This document shows, piece by piece, positions 57,182 to 64,000 of a stretch of DNA of 64,000 bases. The DNA lies in assembly GCF_014982725.1 (NCBI RefSeq), contig NZ_JADCJZ010000003.1:310001-374000 (forward strand). The letters run 5' to 3'. Positions within the stretch are counted from its first letter, which is position 1; the number at the start of each line of letters is the position of its first letter. Origin of the DNA: Thermophilibacter gallinarum (lineage in GTDB: Bacteria > Actinomycetota > Coriobacteriia > Coriobacteriales > Atopobiaceae). The notes below the pieces were generated by a model, which was not told the DNA's origin, made no database searches, and was given only the letters and a program-made list of their open reading frames with translations. A program made the position numbers and the translations under genes.

Positions 57182-58663
57182 ATGTCGTTCTATCACAGCA
57201 CGCGATCGAGTGCCGATCCCGTAACAAGCAAGCAAGCTATTCTCGCCGGAATCGCGCCCGACGGCGGGCTCTACGTCTCCGACGAGCTGGGCGGGAGGAG
57301 CCTGTCGCTCGACGAGGTCTGCGCCCAGGACTACCACGACACGGCTCGTCTCGTGCTGGGCACGCTGCTCGACGACTACACGGGCGACGAGATCGCCCGC
57401 TGCGTGGAGGCCGCCTACGGCCCGCAGTGGGACACCACGGAGATCTGCCCGGTGAGCCCGCTCGGCACCGACTGGCTGCTCGAGCTCTACCACGGCCCCA
57501 CCTGCGCCTTCAAGGACGTGGCGCTCCAGATGCTGCCCCAGCTCATGGGCGTGGCACGCGGCGCCGACGGCGAGAGGATCATGATCGTCACCGCCACCTC
57601 CGGCGACACCGGCAAGGCCGCCCTCGACGGCTTCGCGGGCGTGGACGGCATGGGCGTCACCGTGTTCTACCCCGCCGGCAAGGTCTCCGACATCCAACGC
57701 CTCCAGATGGTCACCCAGCTCGGCGGCAACGTCGCCGTCTGCGCCGTCAACGGCACCTTCGACGACTGCCAGGGGCAGGTCAAGCGCGTCTTCGCCGACC
57801 ACGAGCTCGCCGGGCGCCTCGCGGGGCGCGGCGTCGCGCTCTCGAGCGCCAACTCGATCAACGTCGGCCGCCTCGCGCCGCAGGTGACCTACTACTTCGA
57901 CGCCTACGCCCAGCTCGTTCGCCGCGAGGCGATCCGCGTCGGCGACGAGGTCACCTTCTGCGTGCCCACCGGCAACTTCGGCGACGTCCTCGCCGGCTAC
58001 TACGCCAAGCGCATGGGCCTGCCGGTACGCCGCCTCATCGTCGCCTCCAACGCCAACGACGTCCTCACGGACTTCCTCACGACCGGCACCTACGACCGTC
58101 GCCGCGACTTCCACAAGACCATCTCGCCCTCGATGGACATCCTCGTGTCCTCCAACCTCGAGCGCCTGCTCTACTTCGCCTCCGACGGCGACTGCGAGCT
58201 CGTGGCCTCCCTCATGGCGGACCTCGCCGAGAAGGGCGTCTACACCGTGCCCGACCGCGTCATGGACGAGATCCGCTCGGTCTTCTCCTGCGGCCGCGCC
58301 GACGACGAGGCGACGCGCGCGACCATCCGCGACGCCTGGCGCGAGCTCGACGCCCTCATCGACCCGCACACCGCCGTCGCCAAGCACGTGCTCGACGCTA
58401 CGCCGAACGACGGCACCGAGCGCGTCTGCCTCTCCACGGCTAGCCCCTACAAGTTCTGCGCGGACGTCCTCGCCGCCCTGGGCGAGGTCACCGACGGCAT
58501 GAACGGCTTCGCCTGCATGGACGCCCTCGAGCAGCTCACGGGCACCGTCGCGCCTCCGCAGCTCTCCGGGCTGCGCGCCGGCGAGGTCCTGCACGACGAC
58601 GTCTGCGACCCCGACCGCGTGGGCGCCTTCGTCGAGTCCGCCTGCGCCCGGGTGTTCCTGTGA
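57182..58663 (+). CDS. thrC: Threonine synthase
   Basis: A 493-residue PLP enzyme that converts O-phosphohomoserine to threonine. The PLP Lys is Lys111 in YHGPTCAFKDVALQ. The phosphate cradle TATSGDTGKAALDGF and the later VTFCVPTGNFGDVLAGYYAKRMG are intact. The frame is open from 57104, but ATG 57182 is used because GAGGAG lies 4 bp upstream and the family N-terminus MSFYHSTR then appears. A TATGAT box at 57139-57144 may be the -10. It overlaps thrB by GTGA. Confidence 0.96.
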   Translation: MSFYHSTRSSADPVTSKQAILAGIAPDGGLYVSDELGGRSLSLDEVCAQDYHDTARLVLGTLLDDYTGDEIARCVEAAYGPQWDTTEICPVSPLGTDWLLELYHGPTCAFKDVALQMLPQLMGVARGADGERIMIVTATSGDTGKAALDGFAGVDGMGVTVFYPAGKVSDIQRLQMVTQLGGNVAVCAVNGTFDDCQGQVKRVFADHELAGRLAGRGVALSSANSINVGRLAPQVTYYFDAYAQLVRREAIRVGDEVTFCVPTGNFGDVLAGYYAKRMGLPVRRLIVASNANDVLTDFLTTGTYDRRRDFHKTISPSMDILVSSNLERLLYFASDGDCELVASLMADLAEKGVYTVPDRVMDEIRSVFSCGRADDEATRATIRDAWRELDALIDPHTAVAKHVLDATPNDGTERVCLSTASPYKFCADVLAALGEVTDGMNGFACMDALEQLTGTVAPPQLSGLRAGEVLHDDVCDPDRVGAFVESACARVFL

Positions 58664-59568
58664 TCGGCGCGGACGGGCGGGAGCGCCCCGTCGCCATCGT
58701 GCGCGTCCCCGCGACGAGCGCCAACGTCGGCGTCGGCTTCGACTGCCTGGGCATCGCGCTCGACCTCACGGCGACCTTCCTGATGGCCCCGGCGGAACGG
58801 CTGGAGATCGTGGGCTGCGAGGAGCGGTTCCGCGGGGAGGACAACCTCGTCTGGCAGAGCTACCTCGACGCCTGCGGGCGACTCGGCGTGGACCCCACGC
58901 CGCTCCACATCACGATCCTCTCCCCCATCCCGCTCTCGGGCGGCCTGGGGTCGAGCTCGGCCTGCGTGATTGCGGGCATAGCGGGCGCCATGGCCCTCTC
59001 CGCGGGGGGCTTCGACCGCGAGCGCGCCCTCGAGCTCGCCTGCGCCGAGGAGGGTCACCCCGACAACGTCGCCCCCGCGCTTCTCGGCGGGCTCGTGAGC
59101 TCGTTCATCGACGGCGACGTCACCACCTCGACCCGCATGGACGTGGCCGACAACCTGCGCTTCGTTGCCATCGCGCCACCCTACGAGGTGCGCACCGCCG
59201 ACGCGCGCCGGGTGCTGCCCACGGAGGTCTCCCGCGACACGGCGGTCTGGCAGATGGGCCGCCTCGTGGCGACGGTCCGCGCCCTCGAGACCGGGGACGC
59301 CACGTTGCTCGGCTCGGCATGCCAGGACCGCCTGCACGAGCCGTACCGCGCCGAGCTCATCCCCGACTACGACGCCCTCCGCACGGCGGCGCTCGACGCC
59401 GGCGCCTGCGCGTTCATGATCTCCGGCTCGGGCTCCACCATGATTGCGGTCGTGGACGGCGACGAGGCGGCCGCGCGCGTCGCCGAGGCGCTCTCCGCGA
59501 CGTGCCCCGGCTACTGGCTGCGCACGCTCCCGGCCAACACCCTCGGCACCACCGTCGAGGTCCACTAG
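58660..59568 (+). CDS. thrB: Homoserine kinase
   Basis: A 302-residue GHMP kinase that phosphorylates homoserine for threonine synthase. Family blocks are VRVPATSANVGVGFDCLGIAL at the start, the ATP loop PLSGGLGSSSACVIAG and the C-terminal MISGSGSTMIAVV. Start is GTG 58660, overlapping the thrC stop by GTGA, so translation is coupled. No intrinsic terminator follows; the 234 bp downstream contain a CTTCTCG motif, repeat element Z2 and the terminator of the convergent liv operon. Confidence 0.95.
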   Translation: MIGADGRERPVAIVRVPATSANVGVGFDCLGIALDLTATFLMAPAERLEIVGCEERFRGEDNLVWQSYLDACGRLGVDPTPLHITILSPIPLSGGLGSSSACVIAGIAGAMALSAGGFDRERALELACAEEGHPDNVAPALLGGLVSSFIDGDVTTSTRMDVADNLRFVAIAPPYEVRTADARRVLPTEVSRDTAVWQMGRLVATVRALETGDATLLGSACQDRLHEPYRAELIPDYDALRTAALDAGACAFMISGSGSTMIAVVDGDEAAARVAEALSATCPGYWLRTLPANTLGTTVEVH

Positions 59569-59601
59569 GCGCGCGCTTCTCGCCCCTTCGCATCCCTCTC
59601 A

Positions 59602-59705
59602 GGGTATGTACGCAATTCACTGTTTGATGCTCTTCTCGGCAATCCGTCTACCTGCGGAAATATGAGATTGGGCACAATATATCTTTTTGAATAGTGTACA
59701 TACCC
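59602..59705. repeat. Element Z2: 104-bp inverted-repeat element
   Basis: Ends read GGGTATGTACGCAATTCA and, on the other strand, GGGTATGTACACTATTCA (16 of 18 agree). Length and left-end sequence match element Z1 at 16153-16255, and both share TCTCGGC inside. It lies between thrB and the liv operon, in intergenic sequence. Confidence 0.8.
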
Positions 59706-59737
59706 GCAAGAAGGTCGCGAGAAGGGCTGCGGCGCAG

Positions 59738-59776
59738 AAAACGGCGGCGGACCCGGGAGGAGTAGGTCCGCCGCCG
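59738..59776 (-). terminator. Intrinsic terminator of the liv operon
   Basis: Perfect 12-bp stem CGGCGGCGGACC/GGTCCGCCGCCG followed on the minus strand by TTTTCTGC, 26 bp after the livF stop. Confidence 0.85.
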
Positions 59777-59802
59777 CCTGACGCCGAGTTTGCGTCGTCG
59801 CG

Positions 59803-60510
59803 CTACCCGCCGAGATACGCCTTGCGGACGTCGTCGTCCACGAGGAGCTCGGCGCCGGTGCCGGTCTTCTTGATCGTGCCGATCTCGAGCACGTAGGCGC
59901 GGTCGGCGATCGAGAGCGCCATGTTGGCGTTCTGCTCGACCAGCAGGATCGTGGTCCCGGCCTCGTTCAGCTGCTTCACGATGTCGAAGATCTCCTGCAC
60001 CAGGATCGGCGCGAGGCCCATCGACGGCTCGTCGAGCATCAGCAGGCGCGGGCGGCTCATGAGGGCGCGACCCATCGCCAGCATCTGCTGCTCGCCGCCG
60101 GAGAGGGTGCCGGCCACCTGGCCACGGCGCTCCTTGAGGCGCGGGAAGTGGGCGTAGACCTTCTCGAGCGTCTCCTTGTTCTCGGCGTCCGAGCGGGTGT
60201 AGCCGCCCATCTCGAGGTTCTCGGCGACGGTCATCTGCGTGAAGACGCGCCGGCCCTCGGGGCAGAGCGCCATGCCGCGGTTCACGACCTTGTGCGCCGG
60301 CACGCCCACCACGGACGCGCCGTCGAACTCAACGGAGCCGGACTCGGGCTTGATGAGCCCCGCGACCGTGTTCAAGGTCGTGGACTTGCCGGCGCCGTTC
60401 GCGCCGATCAGCGTCACGATCTCGCCCTCGTTGATGTCGAAGGAGATGCCGCGCACCGCCTTGATGGCGCCGTAGGAGACGTGCAGGTCCTTGACGGAGA
60501 GAAGCGCCAT
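59803..60510 (-). CDS. livF: Branched-chain amino acid ABC ATPase LivF
   Basis: A 235-residue ATPase. Walker A GANGAGKSTTL, signature LSGGEQQMLAMGRALM and Walker B MLDEPSMGL are present. It lacks the extra arm of LivG and ends DDVRKAYLGG, the LivF-type C-terminus. It starts one base after the livG stop, inside the same leftward operon, and pairs with LivG to drive leucine/isoleucine/valine uptake. Confidence 0.95.
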   Translation of the reverse strand: MALLSVKDLHVSYGAIKAVRGISFDINEGEIVTLIGANGAGKSTTLNTVAGLIKPESGSVEFDGASVVGVPAHKVVNRGMALCPEGRRVFTQMTVAENLEMGGYTRSDAENKETLEKVYAHFPRLKERRGQVAGTLSGGEQQMLAMGRALMSRPRLLMLDEPSMGLAPILVQEIFDIVKQLNEAGTTILLVEQNANMALSIADRAYVLEIGTIKKTGTGAELLVDDDVRKAYLGG

Positions 60511-60511
60511 G

Positions 60512-61366
60512 CTACTTCACCTCCTGCTTGCCGAGATACGCCTCGATGACGCGCGGGTCGTTCTGGATCTGCTCGGGCGTGCCCTTGGCGATGATCTTGC
60601 CGTAGTCCAGCACGCCCACGACCTCGCACACGCCCATGACGAGCGACATGTCGTGCTCGATGAGCAGGATGGCGATCTGGAACTCGTCGCGGATCTTCTG
60701 GATGTTCTCCATCAGCTCCTCGGTCTCCGCCGGGTTCATGCCGGCGGCGGGCTCGTCGAGCAGCAGCACCTTGGGACCGGTCGCCAGCGCGCGCAGGATC
60801 TCCAGGCGGCGCTGCGCGCCGTACGGCAGGTTGCCCGCCTGCGTGTCGGCGTACTTGCGCATGTCGAAGATGTCGAGCAGCTCAAGCGCCCTGTCGTGGA
60901 ACTCGGCCTCCTGCTTCCAGTGGCCCGGCAGGCGCAGCATGTCGGTGACCAGGTGGGTCTTCATGGTGTTGCCAAAGCCCACGAGCACGTTCTCCTCCAC
61001 CGTCATCTTGTTGAACAGGCGGATGTTCTGGAACGTGCGCGCGACGCCCATGCGGTTGACCTCGGCGACGGACTTGCCGGCCGTGTCGTAGCCGTCCACG
61101 AGCACCGTGCCACGCGTGGGCTTGTAGACGCTCGTGAGCAGGTTGAAGATCGTGGTCTTGCCGGCGCCGTTGGGGCCGATCAGGCCGGAGATCTCCGTGC
61201 GGCCCATGGCGATGTTGAAGTCGTCCACGGCGGTGAGGCCGCCGAAGTCGATGCCCAGGTGCTCTGCCTGCAGCACCGGGATGGAGCCGAGGTCGCGCTC
61301 CGGGATAAGGTTCGGCGTCTCGACCTGGACGAGGACGGGACGGTGCCGCTTCTTATCGCTCGGCAT
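60512..61366 (-). CDS. livG: Branched-chain amino acid ABC ATPase LivG
   Basis: A 284-residue ATPase with Walker A GPNGAGKTTIF, a long insertion region with DMLRLPGHWKQEAEFHDRAL typical of LivG, signature NLPYGAQRRLEILRAL and Walker B LLLDEPAAGMN. The N-terminus carries about 30 extra polar residues. It overlaps the livM end by 14 bp. The C-terminus VIEAYLGKQEVK is characteristic. Confidence 0.95.
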   Translation of the reverse strand: MPSDKKRHRPVLVQVETPNLIPERDLGSIPVLQAEHLGIDFGGLTAVDDFNIAMGRTEISGLIGPNGAGKTTIFNLLTSVYKPTRGTVLVDGYDTAGKSVAEVNRMGVARTFQNIRLFNKMTVEENVLVGFGNTMKTHLVTDMLRLPGHWKQEAEFHDRALELLDIFDMRKYADTQAGNLPYGAQRRLEILRALATGPKVLLLDEPAAGMNPAETEELMENIQKIRDEFQIAILLIEHDMSLVMGVCEVVGVLDYGKIIAKGTPEQIQNDPRVIEAYLGKQEVK

Positions 61367-62519
61367 CGGCGCTCACCTCCTTCCCCTCCGCGGCGTCCGC
61401 GGGCGCGTCGCCCTTCTTCCACGGGAAGTCGCGGTTCATGATGCGCTCGACGATGCGGGAGAGCGAGAAGTCGTAAGAGCCAAGAAGACCCTGGGGGCGG
61501 AAGATCATGACGATAATCAGCACCACGGCGTAGGCGATCATGCGGTACTCGGAGAACGCGCGCAGCGCCTCGGGCAGAATCGTGAGGACCGTGGCGGAGA
61601 TGGCGGAGCCGAGCATGGAGCCCATGCCGCCGAGGACCACCATGACCAGGATCTCGATCGACTTCATGAAGCCGAAGACCGCCGGCTGCAGGACGCCGAC
61701 GCAGCCCGCGTAGAGGCCGCCTGCCACGCCGGCGAAGAACGCGGACACGACGAAGGCGAGCGTCTTGTAGTAGGTGGTGTTGACGCCCGTGGCCTCGGCC
61801 GCGATCTCGTTGTCGCGGATGGCCAGGATGGCACGGCCGTGGCGGGACTTCATCATCGTGTGGATGAGGAAGCACACCACCGCGACGCAGCCGAACACGA
61901 GCAGGAAGCTCGAGAAGCCCGGGATGCCGGTGAGGCCGGCCGCGCCGCCCGTGAGCTCGAAGCCGAGCACGTCGTCGATGTTGAGCATCACGACGCGGAT
62001 AATCTCGGCGAAGGCCAGCGTGATGATGGCGAGGTAGTCGCCCTTGAGGCGAAGCGCAGGGATACCGATGATGACGCCGGCAATCGCGGCGCACAGGCCG
62101 CCGACGACCAGGCCGGAGATCACGAGGAGCAGCGCCATCGGCGTGCCGGTCACGAAGTCGCGCGCGCCGACACCCAGGAACTCGCTCACGCGGATGATGA
62201 AGATCGAGCAGCCGTAGGCGCCCATCGACATGAAGCCGGCGTGACCGAGCGGCAGCTGCCCCAGGTAGCCGGTCGCGATGTTGAGCGACACGGCGAGGAT
62301 GATGTAGATGCCCACCTGCTCGAGGACCGTGGACTGGTAGCGGTTGATGGCGCCGCCGTCGATCATGAGCTCGCCCAGGACGAGAAGGACGAGCACCACG
62401 ATCGCGTTGATCGCGTAGCGCGCGGGCATCGGGAGCGTGCGTCGCGCCCCGCCGGCGGCCGGGCCGCGGCCGCCCGTGGAGATGATCGGGCGCTTCTCAG
62501 ACATGACCTCTTCCTCCAT
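61353..62519 (-). CDS. livM: Branched-chain amino acid ABC permease LivM
   Basis: A 388-residue membrane protein with about nine TM segments and the conserved block GYLGQLPLGHAGFMSMGAYG. The EAA-like loop is IRDNEIAAEATGVNTTYYK, and GGMGSMLGSAI lies in the final third. Start is placed at ATG 62519 (GGGGGTG upstream); ATG 62504 behind GGAGG and GTG 62525 are alternatives. It lies 11 bp after livH and forms the translocation path with LivH. Confidence 0.92.
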   Translation of the reverse strand: MEEEVMSEKRPIISTGGRGPAAGGARRTLPMPARYAINAIVVLVLLVLGELMIDGGAINRYQSTVLEQVGIYIILAVSLNIATGYLGQLPLGHAGFMSMGAYGCSIFIIRVSEFLGVGARDFVTGTPMALLLVISGLVVGGLCAAIAGVIIGIPALRLKGDYLAIITLAFAEIIRVVMLNIDDVLGFELTGGAAGLTGIPGFSSFLLVFGCVAVVCFLIHTMMKSRHGRAILAIRDNEIAAEATGVNTTYYKTLAFVVSAFFAGVAGGLYAGCVGVLQPAVFGFMKSIEILVMVVLGGMGSMLGSAISATVLTILPEALRAFSEYRMIAYAVVLIIVMIFRPQGLLGSYDFSLSRIVERIMNRDFPWKKGDAPADAAEGKEVSADAER

Positions 62520-62530
62520 GCTCACACCCC

Positions 62531-63403
62531 CTAGACCTTCTCGCTCATCGTGCGGCCGAAGATGCCGGTCGGGCGCACCACGAGGACGATGATGAGCAGG
62601 AGAAAGACCACGGCGTCCTTCCAGACGGACAGGCCGATCGCGGTCACGAAGACCTCGGCGAAGCCGACGAGCAGGCCGCCCACGACGGCGCCCGGGATCG
62701 ACCCGATGCCGCCGAGGACCGCGGCGACGAACGCCTTGGTGCCGAGCATCATGCCCATGGTCGGGTTCGCCTGCGTGTAGGCCATCGCGTACAGGACCGC
62801 GCCGATGCCGGCGAGCGCCGAGCCAACGGCGAAGGTGAACGAGATCGTGGAGTTGACGTTGATGCCCATGAGGCGGGCGGCGCCCATGTCCTCCGAGACT
62901 GCGCGCATGGCCTTGCCGAGCTTGGTCTTCTGCACGACGAGCGTGAGCGCGACCGTGGCGGCGATGGTCACGAGGACCGTCAGGACCGACGGGAACGAGA
63001 GCGTGAGGCCGGCGATCTGGACGGTCGTGAGGTCGGTGTAGGCGGGGACGACCTTGGCGTCAGCACCGAAGACGAGCTGCGCACCGTTCTCGAGGAAGTA
63101 CGACACGCCGATGGCGGTGATGAGGATCGAGAGCCTCGGCGCGTTTCTGAGCGGCGCGTAGGCCACCTTGTCGATGAGCACGCCCACGAGCGTGCACGCC
63201 GCGACCGACAGCGCGATCGCGAGCACGGGGGGAAGCCCCAGCTGGGCCATTACCAGCCACGACACGTACGCGCCGACCATGATGATGTCACCGTGGGCGA
63301 AGTTGAGCAGCAGGATGATGCCGTACACCATCGTGTAGCCCAGGGCGACCAGCGCGTAGATGCTGCCGAGCTGCAGGCCGTTGAGCACCTGCGTGATGAA
63401 CAA
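62531..63403 (-). CDS. livH: Branched-chain amino acid ABC permease LivH
   Basis: A 290-residue membrane protein with eight or so TM segments. The N-terminal block LNGLQLGSIYALVALGYTMV and NFAHGDIIMVGAY are hallmarks of LivH; the loop SEDMGAARLMGINVNSTI contacts the ATPases. Start is TTG 63403 with GAGGAG 8 bp upstream. It follows livK after 97 bp containing a terminator, so it is expected at a lower level than the binding protein. Confidence 0.93.
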   Translation of the reverse strand: MFITQVLNGLQLGSIYALVALGYTMVYGIILLLNFAHGDIIMVGAYVSWLVMAQLGLPPVLAIALSVAACTLVGVLIDKVAYAPLRNAPRLSILITAIGVSYFLENGAQLVFGADAKVVPAYTDLTTVQIAGLTLSFPSVLTVLVTIAATVALTLVVQKTKLGKAMRAVSEDMGAARLMGINVNSTISFTFAVGSALAGIGAVLYAMAYTQANPTMGMMLGTKAFVAAVLGGIGSIPGAVVGGLLVGFAEVFVTAIGLSVWKDAVVFLLLIIVLVVRPTGIFGRTMSEKV

Positions 63404-63447
63404 GGAAGAGCTCCTCTCGGGTCTGCGCGGGAGAGACCGCGTCTAGC

Positions 63448-63478
63448 AAAACGGGGCAAGGCGCGAGGCCTTGCCCCG
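63448..63478 (-). terminator. Terminator between livK and livH
   Basis: Perfect 11-bp stem CGGGGCAAGGC/GCCTTGCCCCG with a 5-nt loop, followed on the minus strand by TTTTGC. Its place inside the operon suggests partial read-through. Confidence 0.8.
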
Positions 63479-63500
63479 AGTGGGACGAGAAGGACGGGGC

Positions 63501-64000
63501 CTACGCCTCGAGGACCTCGAAGGTCTCCTCGGCACCGTCCTCGGCGAAGGTGATGATCAGCGAGGACTTGACGGGGTCGCCGGAGCCCTCGTAGGCGATG
63601 GAGCCGGTGACGCCCTCGACGGTGCCGTCAGCGATGCCGTCGATCACGGCCTGCTTGTAGTCCTCGGAGCCGGGCTCGAGGCCGGCCTCCTCGGCGGCGG
63701 CGAGGCCGTTCGCGAGGACCATGGCGGCGTCATAGCCGAGCGCGCAGAAGTTGGTCGGCGTCTCGCCGTACTCGGCCTCGTAGTCGGAGACGAACTTGGT
63801 CGCGATCTCGGACTCGTTGGAGGAGCTGAACGCGCAGCAGTAGTAGCAGTCGTGGAGGTCGGCGGCGTCGGCGTAGTTCTCGGACCCGCCGTAGATGCCC
63901 GACCAGCCGTCGACGCCGAGGAAGACCTTGTCGTAGCCCTGGGCGCGCGCCTGGGTGACGATCATACCGTCGTCCTGGTAGTAGTTGGGGACGAGGATGG
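63501..64000 (-). CDS. livK: Branched-chain amino acid binding protein LivK, C-terminal part
   Basis: The frame is open at the right window edge, so the gene is cut; about 165 C-terminal residues are visible. The pattern NYYQDDGMIVTQARAQGYDKVFLG, then YEAEYGETPTNFCALGYDAAMVLANGL and GVTGSIAYEGSGDPVKSSLII matches periplasmic-binding-protein-like domain 6 (LivK/LivJ). An unusual cluster of three Cys (CYYCC) lies at 63826-63846. The signal peptide is outside the window. It is the first visible gene of livKHMGF. Confidence 0.9.
   Translation of the reverse strand, partial: ILVPNYYQDDGMIVTQARAQGYDKVFLGVDGWSGIYGGSENYADAADLHDCYYCCAFSSSNESEIATKFVSDYEAEYGETPTNFCALGYDAAMVLANGLAAAEEAGLEPGSEDYKQAVIDGIADGTVEGVTGSIAYEGSGDPVKSSLIITFAEDGAEETFEVLEA

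Overview
The window is a contiguous stretch of a high-GC bacterial chromosome. Gene content and style (trigger factor-clpP-clpX, hom-lysC-asd beside thrCB, NADP-type glutamate dehydrogenase, fruK-ptsI, a branched-chain amino acid ABC operon, frequent GTG/TTG starts, GC-rich terminators) suggest a Coriobacteriia-type actinobacterium of the Olsenella/Atopobiaceae kind. This is inferred from protein resemblance, not from a marker gene. Both ends are cut: a TatD-family gene on the left and a branched-chain amino acid binding protein on the right. No rRNA, prophage, CRISPR array or intact insertion sequence was seen.

Layout. 0-5.1 kb: TatD end, a family 8 glycosyltransferase, then the leftward proteostasis block tig-clpP-clpX and tRNA-Leu. 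5.2-10.1 kb: a YbjQ-like gene and a peptide-immunity style module made of a response regulator, an ABC ATPase, two permeases and a histidine kinase; the last four are joined by ATGA overlaps. 10.2-16 kb: a PHP-type phosphatase and carAB behind an apparent transcription attenuator. 16-24.4 kb: gdhA, a lipid kinase, fruK-ptsI, a NUDIX hydrolase, a secreted nuclease and seven tRNA genes in all (Leu, Gly, Pro, Arg, Lys twice, His). 24.5-25.7 kb: two small unknown proteins and an autoinhibited Fic protein.

25.8-42.5 kb is a leftward accessory island that looks like a defence locus. It holds a SNF2/PLD-like helicase, a DUF4391-like protein, a type III-like Mod and Res pair, a SIR2-domain protein, a 1140-residue protein with a helix-hairpin-helix, a stop-interrupted micro-ORF, and two coupled unknown proteins of 495 and 522 residues. 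The first five genes overlap or nearly touch. The Mod recognition region and the SIR2 gene are visibly AT-richer than their surroundings. A nine-G tract lies 71 bp ahead of the first gene.

42.6-53.3 kb: an alpha-glucoside operon (binding protein, two permeases, GH65 phosphorylase, a beta-phosphoglucomutase/GH13 fusion, MsmX-type ATPase) with a LacI regulator and three matching operators. 53.4-59.6 kb: aspartate-family synthesis, hom-lysC-asd diverging from thrC-thrB. 59.8-64 kb: livK-H-M-G-F.

The most unusual non-coding finding is a pair of dyad-symmetric arrays, at 9182-9410 and 19219-19453. Each has two direct and two inverted copies of a 24-25 bp motif. The motifs are unrelated, yet both arrays have matched spacing on the two arms and a central gap of exactly 101 bp. 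A second family of elements, 103 and 104 bp long with shared inverted ends, lies at 16153-16255 and 59602-59705.
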